In this document: positions 52,272-61,157 of the stretch, in pieces
Numbering within the stretch: the first letter of the stretch is position 1
Layout of the letters: the number at the start of each line of letters is the position of its first letter
DNA from: Kocuria soli
GTDB lineage: Bacteria; Actinomycetota; Actinomycetes; Actinomycetales; Micrococcaceae
Direction: 5' to 3'
DNA length: 64,000 nt
NCBI RefSeq assembly: GCF_003797835.1
Contig: NZ_RKMF01000010.1
Span: forward strand, 62,001 to 126,000
The notes under the pieces: model-generated
Databases searched by the model: none
Told to the model about the DNA's origin: nothing
The model's input: only the letters and a program-made list of their open reading frames with translations
Translations under genes and position numbers: made by a program

Positions 52272-53953
52272 CGGCGTCCGCCCGCATCTCCCTGGCCACC
52301 CTGTTCGGCGGGGAACAAGCCGTCGGGGTTGCCCTGGCCGTCCCAGTTGAGCAGGTTGACCCGCCCGGCCAACTGCGAATTACCCGTGGGGTCCTCGCTG
52401 GTCTGGCGAGCGCGCAAGGCGTTGAAGTTCTCGATCGCCACGGGGGTCGGGCGCCCGGATGCTTCACCGAGCCCGCCCATCTGGCCCATGCCCGGGCCGC
52501 CGTCGACGTCCAGGGAACAGCCCATCTCCTCGAGTCCGTGCGCCTCTTCCAGGTGCGCGGTAGGGATGACGTAACGCTCGTCGTACTTGGCGATGGCCAT
52601 GAGCCGGTACATCTGCTGGATCTGGCTGCCGGTCATGCCCACGGCTTCGGCGATGGATTCGTCCGGCTCGTTGCCCAACGTGAGGTCACGCATGTAGGAA
52701 CGCATGGCGGCCAGCTTGCGGAGCACGTTGGTCACCACCTCCGTGTCCCCCGCGGTGAACAGTTCGGCCAGGTACTCGACCGGAATGCGCAGGGAGTCGA
52801 TGGCGCCGAAGAGCACGTCCGGGTTCTCGCCGTCGTGCCCCTGGTCGCGCAGCAGGTCCACGATCGGTGACAGCGGCGGGACGTACCAGACCATGGGCAT
52901 GGTGCGGTACTCGGGGTGCAGCGGCAGGGCCACGCGCAGTTCCTTGGCCATGGCGTAGACCGGGGACTTGCGGGCGGCTTCCAGCCAGTCCTCCGCGATC
53001 CCGTCGGCGCGGGCCTGGCGGATGACCTCGGGATCGTTGGGGTCCAGGAGGATGTCCAACTGGGCCTCGTAGAGGTCCTTCTCGTCAGGGGTCGCTGCGG
53101 CCTCGGTGACGCGGTCGGCGTCGTAGAGGAAGATGCCGATGTAGCGCATGCGGCCCACGCAGGTCTCCGCGCACACGGTGGGGATGCCCACCTCCACGCG
53201 CGGGTAGCAGAACGTGCACTTCTCGGCCTTGCCCGACTTGTGGTTGTAGTAAATCTTCTTGTACGGGCAGCCGGTGATGCACTGGCGCCAGCCGCGGCAG
53301 CGGTCCTGGTCCACCAGCACGATGCCGTCCTCCGAGCGCTTGTAGATCGCGCCGGACGGGCAGGAGGCCATGCAGGACGGGTTCAGGCAGTGCTCGCAGA
53401 TGCGGGGCAGGTAGAACATGAACGTCTTCTCGAACTCAAGACGGATCTGTTCTTCCGACTGCTCACGAATCTTCTGAAGGATCGGGTCCTTCTCGTCCGT
53501 GTTCGCGGTGCCGCCCAGGTCGTCGTCCCAGTTGGCGGACCATTCGACCTTGGTGTCCTTGCCCGTGATCAACGACTTGGGCCGGGCCACCGGGAAGTCG
53601 TCGGTCGCCGGGGAGGCCACCAGGTTCTCGTAGTCGTAGGTCCACGGCTCGTAGTAGTCGTCGAGCTCCGGCTGGACCGGGGAGGCGAAGATCCCGAAGA
53701 GCTTCTGCAGGCGGTTGCCCGACTTGAGCTGGAGGTTGCCGCGCTTGTTCAGCGTCCAACCACCGCGCCACTTCTCCTGGTCCTCGTACCGGCGCGGGTA
53801 ACCCTGGCCGGGACGGGTCTCCACGTTGTTGAACCACACGTACTCCGTACCGGCACGGTTGGTCCAGGCTTGCTTACACGTCACCGAACAGGTGTGGCAC
53901 CCGATGCACTTGTCGAGCGTCATCACCATGGCGGTCTGGGCCATGACACGCAT
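52268..53953 (-). CDS. narH: respiratory nitrate reductase beta subunit (Fe-S)
   Basis: Electron-transfer subunit carrying three [4Fe-4S] and one [3Fe-4S] cluster. In 561 residues: KCIGCHTCSVTCKQAW near the N-terminus, CEHCLNPSCMASCPSGAIY, CRGWRQCITGCPYKK (Trp in place of Cys marks the [3Fe-4S] site) and KCTFCYPRVEVG with VCAETCVGRMRYIG. The ATG overlaps the narG stop by one base; an internal ATG at codon 4 is possible. The C-terminal 60 residues are variable. Confidence 0.95.
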   Translation of the reverse strand: MRVMAQTAMVMTLDKCIGCHTCSVTCKQAWTNRAGTEYVWFNNVETRPGQGYPRRYEDQEKWRGGWTLNKRGNLQLKSGNRLQKLFGIFASPVQPELDDYYEPWTYDYENLVASPATDDFPVARPKSLITGKDTKVEWSANWDDDLGGTANTDEKDPILQKIREQSEEQIRLEFEKTFMFYLPRICEHCLNPSCMASCPSGAIYKRSEDGIVLVDQDRCRGWRQCITGCPYKKIYYNHKSGKAEKCTFCYPRVEVGIPTVCAETCVGRMRYIGIFLYDADRVTEAAATPDEKDLYEAQLDILLDPNDPEVIRQARADGIAEDWLEAARKSPVYAMAKELRVALPLHPEYRTMPMVWYVPPLSPIVDLLRDQGHDGENPDVLFGAIDSLRIPVEYLAELFTAGDTEVVTNVLRKLAAMRSYMRDLTLGNEPDESIAEAVGMTGSQIQQMYRLMAIAKYDERYVIPTAHLEEAHGLEEMGCSLDVDGGPGMGQMGGLGEASGRPTPVAIENFNALRARQTSEDPTGNSQLAGRVNLLNWDGQGNPDGLFPAEQGGQGDAGGRR

Positions 53954-56900
53954 TAGTACTGAACCTCCTGGGAGCGCTTGCGGACCACGGAGACGATGTC
54001 GCGCTGGTTACCCGTGGGGCCGTGGTAGTTGAACGCCCACGACTGCTGGGCGTATCCGCCGATCATGTGGGTGGGTTTGAGCAGGATTCGGGTCACCGAG
54101 TTGTGGATGCCACCGCGGCGACCTGTCGCTTCCGACTTGGGGACGTCGATGGTCCGTTCCTGGGCGTGGTGGACGTAGACGACGCCGGCGGGCATGCGGT
54201 GGGAGACGATGGCACGTCCCACGAACACGCCGTTGGTGTTCACGCACTCGACCCAGTCGTTGTCCTTGGCCTCGATCAGTTCGGCGTCCTGCGGGGACAT
54301 CCACACGCTGGTGCCGCCGCGGGAGAGCGAGAGCATGAACAGGTTGTCCTGGTACTCCGAGTGGATCGACCACTTGTTGTGCGGGGTCAGGTAGCGCACG
54401 GAGATCGAGAGGTTCCCGCGCTCCCCCAGCCGGGGTTCACCGAACAGCGCACTCATGTTCAACGGCGGCCGGTAGGTGGGGAGCATCTCGCCCATGTCCT
54501 TCATCCAGTCGTGGTCGAGGAAGAAGTGCATGCGCCCGGTCAGCGTGTGGAACGGCTTGAGGCGTTCGATGTTGACCGTGAAGGGTGCGTAGCGACGACC
54601 ACCGGTCTCCGAACCGGACCACTCGGGTGAGGTGATGACCGGAACCGGTGCGGCCTGAGTGTCCTTGAAGCTGATGCGCTTCTCCTCCGAGCCCAGTGCC
54701 AGGTCGTGCAGTTGCTTGCCCACGCGCTTCTCGAGCTTCTTGAAGCCCTGGACCGCGAGTTCACCGTTGGTCGTGCCGGACAGCGTCAGGATCGCTTCGG
54801 CCATCCTGGAGTCCGAATCGATCGCGGGGCGACCGGCGGCGGCGCCCGAGTCAAAGACGCCGTGTTGACGCGCGAGCCGCTCCGTCTCGTGCCCGACGTC
54901 GAACGTGATGTTCTTGGTGGTCAGCCCCAACTTGTCGGCCAGCGGGCCGATCGCCACGAACTTCTCACCGATCGCGGTGTAATCGCGTTCGACCACCTTG
55001 AAGGCGGGCATGTTCTTGCCCGGGATCGCGGGCAGGTCGGTGTTCTTCCAGTCCGGGGCGTGACCGCCGGGCTGACCGATCTCACCCGGGGTGTCGTGGG
55101 TCAACGCCGTGGCCACCAGGTCCTTGCGGGTGTCCAGCTTGCCCTTGGACAGACGGCCGACCTCGTCGGAGAGCAGCCGGAACATCTCCCAGTCGGTCTT
55201 GGCCTCCCACGGCGGGTTGATCGCCGGGGTGAAGGCGTGCACATAGGGGTGCATGTCCGTGGAGGAGAGGTCGTGCTTCTCGTACCAGGTGGCGGCCGGG
55301 AACACGACGTCTGAGAGCAGGGTCGAGGAGGTCATGCGGAAGTCCGCCGAGACCAACAGGTCGAGCTTGCCCTCCGGGGCCTCGTCGTGCCAGGCGACTT
55401 CCTTCGGCTTGGAGTGGACGTGGTCCTCACCGAGCACGTTGTTCTGGGTGCCCAGCAGGTGCTTGAGGAAGTACTCCTCGCCCTTTGCGGAGGACCCGAG
55501 CAGGTTCGAGCGCCACAGCACCAGGGTCCGCGGCCAGTTGCGGGCGTCGTCGGGGTCTTCGACGGCGAAGCGCAGGTTGCCGGCCTTGAGCTGCGCGGCG
55601 ATCCAGGTTGCCTCGTCCTCGGCCTCACCCGCAGCGACGGCGGCCGCGGCCTGCTCGGCGACCTCCAGCGGGTTCTCGAAGAACTGCGGGTAGAACGGCA
55701 TCCACCCCAGGCGCGTGGACTTGGCGACCACGTCCGCGGTGTGCATCCCGTCCAGGTGGCCTTCGGCCAGCGGGGACTGCAGGGACGCGGAGGAGTGACC
55801 GTCCTGCCGGAACTGGTCGGTGTGCATGTACCAGAACGCGGTGCCGATCATGAAGCGCGGCGGACGCGACCAGTCACCGGCGGAGGCCATGGTGGCCCAG
55901 CCGGTGATGGGGCGTGCCTTCTCCTGGCCGACGTAGTGCGCCCAGCCGCCGCCGTTGCGGCCTTGGCAGCCGCACAGCATGAGCAGCGCGAGGATCGCCC
56001 GGTAGGTGGCATCTCCGTGGTACCACTGGCAGATGCCGGCGCCCAGGATGATCATGGACCGGCCGCCCGACTTGACGGCGTTGGTCGCGAATTCCCGGGC
56101 CACCCGGATCACGGCCTCCGCCGGAACCGAAGTCACGGCCTCCTGCCACGCCGGGGTGTAGGCGGTGTTGACATCGTCGTAGCCGGTGGCCCAGTCGCCC
56201 GGCAGACCGTCGCGGCCCACACCGTACTGGGCGAGAATGAGGTCGAGGACCGTGGTCACGGTCTTCCCCGCAACCTGCGTTACGGGCACGCCGCGGTTGA
56301 TCACGGAGCCCGTTCCGTCGTCGTCCACGAAGGCCGGAAGCGCCACCGGGGACACGGCGCCGTCGTACCCGGCGGTATCGGAGATCGACAGCGACGGCCG
56401 GCGGCCCTGCAGGTCCAGGTTCCAGCGGCCCTCGTCCTGCTCGTTGTAGCGGAACCCCATGGAGCCCTGCGGGATGAACTCCTCACCGGTGGTGCGATCC
56501 AGCAGGATCGTCTTGAACGCGGCATCCGCCTGGTCCTCGGCGCCCAGGTCCACCGCGGTCAGGAACTTGCCCGGGACCACGGTTCCGTCGGCGCGGGTGT
56601 CCAGGGTGATCAGGAACGGCAGGTCCGTGAACTGCTGGACGTAGTCCTCGAAGAACTCCGTGCGCTGGTCCACGAAGTGTTCCTTGAGAACCACGTGACC
56701 CATCGCCATGGCCAGGGCGGCATCGGAACCGGCCTGGGCGGGGAGCCACTCGTCGGCGAACTTGGTGTTGTCCGCGTAGTCCGGGGACACCGAAACCACC
56801 TTGGTGCCGCGGTAGCGGACCTCCGCCACCCAGTGGGCATCCGGGGTACGAGTGACGGGGATGTTGGAACCCCACATCATCAGGTAGGTCGCGTCCCACC

Positions 56901-57690
56901 AGTCACCGGACTCGGGGACGTCGGTCTGGTCGCCGAAAACCTGCGGCGACGCCACGGGGAGGTCGGCGTACCAGTCGTAGAAGCTGTTCATCACACCGCC
57001 GATGAGGTTGATGAACCGGGCTCCGGCCGCGTGGGACACCATGGACATGGCCGGAATCGGGGAGAACCCGATGCAGCGGTCGGGGCCGTGCTTGGCGATC
57101 GTGTGCACGTGGGCGGCGGCCGTCATCTCCACGGCTTCCTGCCAGGAGGCGCGGACCAGTCCGCCCTTGCCGCGTGCCTGCTGGAACGTGCGGCGCTTCT
57201 CGTCGTCGTTGACGATCGAGGCCCAGGCCTCCACGGGGTCGCCACCGACGGCGCGCTTGGCGTCGCGGTACATGTCCAGGAGGACACCGCGGACGTAGGG
57301 GTAGCGCACGCGCGTGGGCGAGTAGGTGTACCAGGAGAACGCTGCACCGCGGGGGCAACCGCGGGGTTCGTACTCGGGACGGTCGGGGCCTACGGACGGG
57401 TAGTCCGTCTCCTGCGCCTCCCAGGTGATGATGCCGTCCTTGACGTACACCTTCCACGTGCACGAACCGGTGCAGTTCACGCCGTGGGTGGAGCGGACCA
57501 CTTTGTCGTGGCTCCACCGGCTGCGGTAGAAGGCGTCCCCGGAGCGACCACCCTCGCGGAAGACCGCGCGGCCGTCGTCGGTCTCGTCCCAGCGGGAGAA
57601 GAATTTTCCGACCTTGAGCAAGGCGTTGGAGGCGGGGCCGTCGAGGCGGGCAGGCTCCCTGGTCTCCCCTGGAGGCATGGAAGTACTCAT
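53953..57690 (-). CDS. narG: respiratory nitrate reductase alpha subunit (Mo-bisMGD)
   Basis: Reduces nitrate to nitrite at a molybdenum bis-MGD site facing the cytoplasm. The 1245 residues match the family. The FS0 cluster ligands are His69, Cys73, Cys77 and Cys112 (HGVNCTGSCTWK, PRGCPRG), and the Mo ligand Asp239 sits in SFYDWYADLP. Late motifs include GRMHFFLDHDWM. It heads narGHJI-narK. An FNR-like site lies upstream at 57777-57790, consistent with anaerobic induction. Confidence 0.96.
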   Translation of the reverse strand: MSTSMPPGETREPARLDGPASNALLKVGKFFSRWDETDDGRAVFREGGRSGDAFYRSRWSHDKVVRSTHGVNCTGSCTWKVYVKDGIITWEAQETDYPSVGPDRPEYEPRGCPRGAAFSWYTYSPTRVRYPYVRGVLLDMYRDAKRAVGGDPVEAWASIVNDDEKRRTFQQARGKGGLVRASWQEAVEMTAAAHVHTIAKHGPDRCIGFSPIPAMSMVSHAAGARFINLIGGVMNSFYDWYADLPVASPQVFGDQTDVPESGDWWDATYLMMWGSNIPVTRTPDAHWVAEVRYRGTKVVSVSPDYADNTKFADEWLPAQAGSDAALAMAMGHVVLKEHFVDQRTEFFEDYVQQFTDLPFLITLDTRADGTVVPGKFLTAVDLGAEDQADAAFKTILLDRTTGEEFIPQGSMGFRYNEQDEGRWNLDLQGRRPSLSISDTAGYDGAVSPVALPAFVDDDGTGSVINRGVPVTQVAGKTVTTVLDLILAQYGVGRDGLPGDWATGYDDVNTAYTPAWQEAVTSVPAEAVIRVAREFATNAVKSGGRSMIILGAGICQWYHGDATYRAILALLMLCGCQGRNGGGWAHYVGQEKARPITGWATMASAGDWSRPPRFMIGTAFWYMHTDQFRQDGHSSASLQSPLAEGHLDGMHTADVVAKSTRLGWMPFYPQFFENPLEVAEQAAAAVAAGEAEDEATWIAAQLKAGNLRFAVEDPDDARNWPRTLVLWRSNLLGSSAKGEEYFLKHLLGTQNNVLGEDHVHSKPKEVAWHDEAPEGKLDLLVSADFRMTSSTLLSDVVFPAATWYEKHDLSSTDMHPYVHAFTPAINPPWEAKTDWEMFRLLSDEVGRLSKGKLDTRKDLVATALTHDTPGEIGQPGGHAPDWKNTDLPAIPGKNMPAFKVVERDYTAIGEKFVAIGPLADKLGLTTKNITFDVGHETERLARQHGVFDSGAAAGRPAIDSDSRMAEAILTLSGTTNGELAVQGFKKLEKRVGKQLHDLALGSEEKRISFKDTQAAPVPVITSPEWSGSETGGRRYAPFTVNIERLKPFHTLTGRMHFFLDHDWMKDMGEMLPTYRPPLNMSALFGEPRLGERGNLSISVRYLTPHNKWSIHSEYQDNLFMLSLSRGGTSVWMSPQDAELIEAKDNDWVECVNTNGVFVGRAIVSHRMPAGVVYVHHAQERTIDVPKSEATGRRGGIHNSVTRILLKPTHMIGGYAQQSWAFNYHGPTGNQRDIVSVVRKRSQEVQY

Positions 57691-57776
57691 GCCCCTGAAG
57701 TTATCCAGAAAACACCTTTGGCTCGTGGTCCGCGAGGCCTGTTGCCAGCAATTGTTCGAGTTTCCGAATTGCCCAC

Positions 57777-57790
57777 TTGATTTGCGTCAA
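57777..57790. promoter_or_regulatory. FNR/Crp-like operator upstream of narG
   Basis: TTGATTTGCGTCAA matches the FNR consensus TTGAT-N4-ATCAA with one mismatch. It is centred about 93 bp upstream of the narG ATG in a 173-bp gap that is clearly less GC-rich than its surroundings. A GCAATT/AATTGC inverted repeat lies at 57748-57771. Confidence 0.65.
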
Positions 57791-57863
57791 GGAATGGTTC
57801 ACCACCAGTGTATTTCCGGGCAATTCGACAATTTCTACATGCCGTATTTCCGGGTCGCAGGGG

Positions 57864-58343
57864 TCAGCGGCGGGTGGTGCGCCATCCGCCGTCAGCGCCA
57901 CCGTCGGAGGTGACCGATTCACCGTCGGCGGGCCGGGATTCACTCTGGGAATCCACATCCGATTCGTCAGTCTCAAGTGCCTGCTCAGCCCGCAACTGCT
58001 TGCCCGACGGTGTCGACAGCACGGCGACGACGGCGTACACGGCCAGCAGCAGGAAGGCCGCGTAGTAGACCCAGATCGACGGGTAGAACCAGAACAACGC
58101 CATGCCCCACCCCGCGGCGGTCAGTGCGGCCGCGACCACGGCGAGGACCAACAGTGCGAGTTTGACCGTGCCATAAGCACCGGTCCGGGCACGCAACCCG
58201 TAGAAGATCGAAATGCCCGCCAGGAAGATCGGGAAGAACATCTGCCCTGTGACCACGATCGTGTCCTGGTGGTACATGTAGCGCCCCAGCGCCTGAACCA
58301 CGGCGACGACGGCGAGCAACAACGGGGCGATGGCGGACTTCAT
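57864..58343 (-). CDS. hypothetical four-helix membrane protein
   Basis: A 159-residue protein with about four hydrophobic segments (residues 4-20, 32-50, 60-78 and 85-108) and a polar, acidic Ser/Asp-rich tail of about 45 residues. No family recognised. It lies immediately upstream of the narG promoter region on the same strand, so it may be unrelated to nitrate respiration or read through into it. Confidence 0.65.
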   Translation of the reverse strand: MKSAIAPLLLAVVAVVQALGRYMYHQDTIVVTGQMFFPIFLAGISIFYGLRARTGAYGTVKLALLVLAVVAAALTAAGWGMALFWFYPSIWVYYAAFLLLAVYAVVAVLSTPSGKQLRAEQALETDESDVDSQSESRPADGESVTSDGGADGGWRTTRR

Positions 58344-58439
58344 GAACCTGTTCTCCTACGGGAGCGACGACGGGCGCGGGGTCGGGACCCGAGCGTCCAG
58401 TGTAGGTGCGAGCCAGGCAGCACCGGTCGAACCAGTCGG

Positions 58440-59231
58440 TCAGGCCACCCAGTTCATCATCGCCAGGATCACGTAGATCACGGGGAAGACGAACGATGAA
58501 TACAGACTGACCCGACGATCCGTGCGGGAGCCAGACAAAGCACTGTCACCCGTCGGCTCACCGGCCAACGGCGAGACGACCGGGTCTTCGCTGCGGCGAA
58601 GGTTGACGTAGGACACAACGCTCAGGAGCACGCTCACCACGAACAACCCGACCGCGACAGGGGCCGCGGACAGGGACACGATGACAGGCAGCGCCAAGCC
58701 AGAGACAAGGGCCGCTCCCACACCAGCCGCCACACCCAGCGAAAGGTAGGGCACCCCCACTACGAGGGGACGACGAATGACTGCACCCAGGGCCTTGGGC
58801 AGGAGTGCCACCAACAGGACCACGCCGACAAGACAAACCACCTGCACCGCGTTGTAGGTGAGCAACTTATCGTGCGCCCATCGAGCCGCAGCACCGCTCC
58901 CGACGAAAAGGACCAGCACCTGACCGGCGGACAGGAGGGCCGTGGACCAGACGCCGACGCTGGAGCCGCGGCCCGCCTCAGCAACCACGGCCTTGCCGTA
59001 GGCGGCCGCGTCGCCGAAAGCTTCCTCGGGGAACTGGCCGGTCTCCACGCAGTGACTCTCAACTTCGGCCAGACGGTCGCCTATGACCCGGCCGGGCACG
59101 TCCACAAGCCGCAGCTCCAGGACGAAGTCCTCGCACCATTTCCGGTGCCGATGCACGAAGTCCCGGGACCAGACATCCCCCGGCACAGAGTGATCACCGG
59201 CCGCGGGCTGGACAGCTGGCGTGGCATTCAT
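58440..59231 (-). CDS. hypothetical membrane protein coupled to a PadR regulator
   Basis: A 263-residue protein. The N-terminal 85 residues are soluble (FVHRHRKWCEDFVLELRLVD, VPGRVIGDRLAEVESHCVET) and resemble the HAAS/DUF1700-like signalling domain often found after PadR genes, followed by five or six hydrophobic segments. The ATG overlaps the PadR stop by 4 bp, so PadR and this protein form one unit. Assignment to HAAS is by length, position and general pattern only. Confidence 0.65.
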   Translation of the reverse strand: MNATPAVQPAAGDHSVPGDVWSRDFVHRHRKWCEDFVLELRLVDVPGRVIGDRLAEVESHCVETGQFPEEAFGDAAAYGKAVVAEAGRGSSVGVWSTALLSAGQVLVLFVGSGAAARWAHDKLLTYNAVQVVCLVGVVLLVALLPKALGAVIRRPLVVGVPYLSLGVAAGVGAALVSGLALPVIVSLSAAPVAVGLFVVSVLLSVVSYVNLRRSEDPVVSPLAGEPTGDSALSGSRTDRRVSLYSSFVFPVIYVILAMMNWVA

Positions 59232-59593
59232 CGCGGTACCTCCTGGGTGGCCTCGCGGTCGACATCGACGGCGAGATGGGTGGACACGGTGGTGACGAAA
59301 ACTCCCCACTGCTCCCGAGCGGCCTTGAGTTCTTCGCGACCAGCTGCCGTCAAAGCGAAGTACTTGCGTCCGGGGCCGCCGTCGCCGGCTCGCCATTCGA
59401 CGGAGACCAGGCCCTTTTTCTCAAGGCGGGCGAGCAACGGGTAGAGCGTGCCACCCTTGATCTCACCGAGCCCCGCCGCAGCAAGGGCGGTGATGATGGC
59501 GTACCCGTAAGTGGGCCTGTCCGTCATGGTCTGCAGGACGCAGGTTTCCAGGACGCCCCGCAGCCACTCGCCCGTGGGGACTCGATCACTCAT
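59228..59593 (-). CDS. PadR-family transcriptional regulator
   Basis: A 121-residue PadR-like winged-helix protein: LRGVLETCVLQTMTDRPTYG, IKGGTLYPLLARLEKKGLV (recognition region) and GRKYFALTAAGREELKAARE. Being short, it belongs to the small PadR group. Inverted and direct repeats directly upstream suggest autoregulation. Cotranscribed with the membrane protein downstream. Confidence 0.9.
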   Translation of the reverse strand: MSDRVPTGEWLRGVLETCVLQTMTDRPTYGYAIITALAAAGLGEIKGGTLYPLLARLEKKGLVSVEWRAGDGGPGRKYFALTAAGREELKAAREQWGVFVTTVSTHLAVDVDREATQEVPR

Positions 59594-59599
59594 GGCTAC

Positions 59600-59633
59600 A
59601 TAGTGCCACTATCTAGTCAGCCTGTCTATCTAG
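59600..59633. promoter_or_regulatory. candidate PadR operator region
   Basis: A perfect palindrome ATAGTG-C-CACTAT (59600-59612) overlaps a direct repeat CTATCTAG (59609-59616 and 59626-59633, 17-bp period). It lies 7 to 40 bp upstream of the padR start, in locally AT-rich sequence. Confidence 0.6.
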
Positions 59634-59648
59634 AAAGACCAACTTCCG

Positions 59649-61070
59649 TCAGGTCAGCAATCGGACCGTGACCTCTTGTCCTGGCGAGACCTCGTCCTGT
59701 CCGGGCGGAAGCATCACGAGGGCATTGACCCCCGCGGCCACCGCCAGCAGATGCGAACCGTAGCCACCGATCTTTCGGATCACCTGCCCGTCCCAGTGGG
59801 CTCGAACCACCCGCGAGCGCTCGGGCAGGGAATCGAGCCTGTCCGCCGATGGAACCCGGATCTCCGGCCGCGGCGACAGCGCCCCCGTGACGGCAGACAG
59901 GGCCGGCCGCAGGAACATCTCACAGGAAACCCACGTGGAGACGGGGTTGCCGGGGAAGCACACGAACGGCACGCCGTTGACACGCGCCAAACCCTGCGGG
60001 CCACCGGGCTGCATGGCCACATGGAGGAATTCGCTGAACTCCGCCAGACCGGAAGCACCCAGAACCCGGCGCACGACTTCGAAGGCCCCCTCGGAAATCC
60101 CACCCGAACTGACCCACAGGTCCGGGCGCCGGGTGTCGTCGTCGGCAGCCAGGAGGGCGCGGAGCGCGTCGTCGTCGTCCGGGACGTGGCGGACCATCAC
60201 GACCTCCACCCCGGCATCCGCCAGGGCGGCTCGCAGAATCGTGGCATTGGAGTCGAAGATCTGAGCCGGACCGCGAGCGCTCCCGGGTGGCACCACCTCG
60301 TCGCCGGTGGTGAGGATTCCGACCCGCAACGGTGGGCGAACGAGCACGTCACGAAGGCCCAGGGCAGCACAAGCCCCCACGGCCAGCGGCGTGAGACGAT
60401 CCCCGGCCCGTAGAAGTCGGGTGCCGCGGACGACGTCGTCCCCGGCAGGGCGCACGAACCGCCCGGGAAGCTGACCGGCCGGGACGGAGACGGCGGACCC
60501 CGGCTCGTGGAACCCGCTCGGGAGCACGTCTTCCACGGGGACCACACAATCGGCCCCGGGAGGCAGCGCCGCCCCGGTCATGACCGGAATCGCCTGCCCG
60601 GGTTCGATCGGTTGGGGTGCATGCCCCGCGGGAACCGTGGGCCCCACCCGCAGGGTCGTGCGGTGCCCGTTCGACTCGAAGGTCCCGGAGCTAGTCACAG
60701 AGTTGGTCACACGGTTGCCAACCGTTGCATCGGCGTGTTCCGGCGTGCCCCGGAGGGTCGACGGCGCCGCGGTGTCCGCGGAGCGCAGGGCGTATCCGTC
60801 CATCTGGGAATTGGTGAACGGGGGCAGGTCCAGACCGGCCTCCACGTCCTGGGCAAGGACCCGCCCTGCCGCCTGCTCGAGCGGTGAACGGAGGGGTTCC
60901 CGGCGGGACCAGGGGCTGTCTCCGATCAGTTCGGTGACGGCCCGCAGGTGTTCCTCGACGGTCCTGGGCGGGCCGTCGTGGTCGTGTTCGTGACTCGTCC
61001 CGCGGGGACCTGCGCCCGTCGGCGTCGATGTGTGGGGGTCGTTCGAGGGCTGGTGGTTGACCCGTGTCAT
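59649..61070 (-). CDS. moeA: molybdopterin molybdenumtransferase
   Basis: Inserts molybdate into adenylated molybdopterin. The 473 residues contain FTNSQMDGYALRS, GRFVRPAGDDV, GILTTGDEVVPPG, IFDSNATIL, SSGGISEGAFEVV and FVCFPGNPVSTWVSCEMF, all MoeA features. The ATG at 61070 gives a polar N-terminus of about 35 residues before the domain; a later start is possible. It is divergent from moaA and 88 bp away. A second MoeA begins at 63307. Confidence 0.9.
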   Translation of the reverse strand: MTRVNHQPSNDPHTSTPTGAGPRGTSHEHDHDGPPRTVEEHLRAVTELIGDSPWSRREPLRSPLEQAAGRVLAQDVEAGLDLPPFTNSQMDGYALRSADTAAPSTLRGTPEHADATVGNRVTNSVTSSGTFESNGHRTTLRVGPTVPAGHAPQPIEPGQAIPVMTGAALPPGADCVVPVEDVLPSGFHEPGSAVSVPAGQLPGRFVRPAGDDVVRGTRLLRAGDRLTPLAVGACAALGLRDVLVRPPLRVGILTTGDEVVPPGSARGPAQIFDSNATILRAALADAGVEVVMVRHVPDDDDALRALLAADDDTRRPDLWVSSGGISEGAFEVVRRVLGASGLAEFSEFLHVAMQPGGPQGLARVNGVPFVCFPGNPVSTWVSCEMFLRPALSAVTGALSPRPEIRVPSADRLDSLPERSRVVRAHWDGQVIRKIGGYGSHLLAVAAGVNALVMLPPGQDEVSPGQEVTVRLLT

Positions 61071-61157
61071 GGAGGCCAGACTAGATGGCTCGTAGACTGT
61101 CCGAATCGCCGAGTTGCCGTGAACTTTCGGCAGACACGCAGAGGAGAGGTGATCGAG

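Noticed and set aside
57701-57976. A 91-codon minus-strand open frame before narG
   Set aside because: It overlaps the four-helix membrane protein gene by over 100 bp, its unique part is unusually AT-rich and it contains the FNR-like site, so it reads as promoter region.
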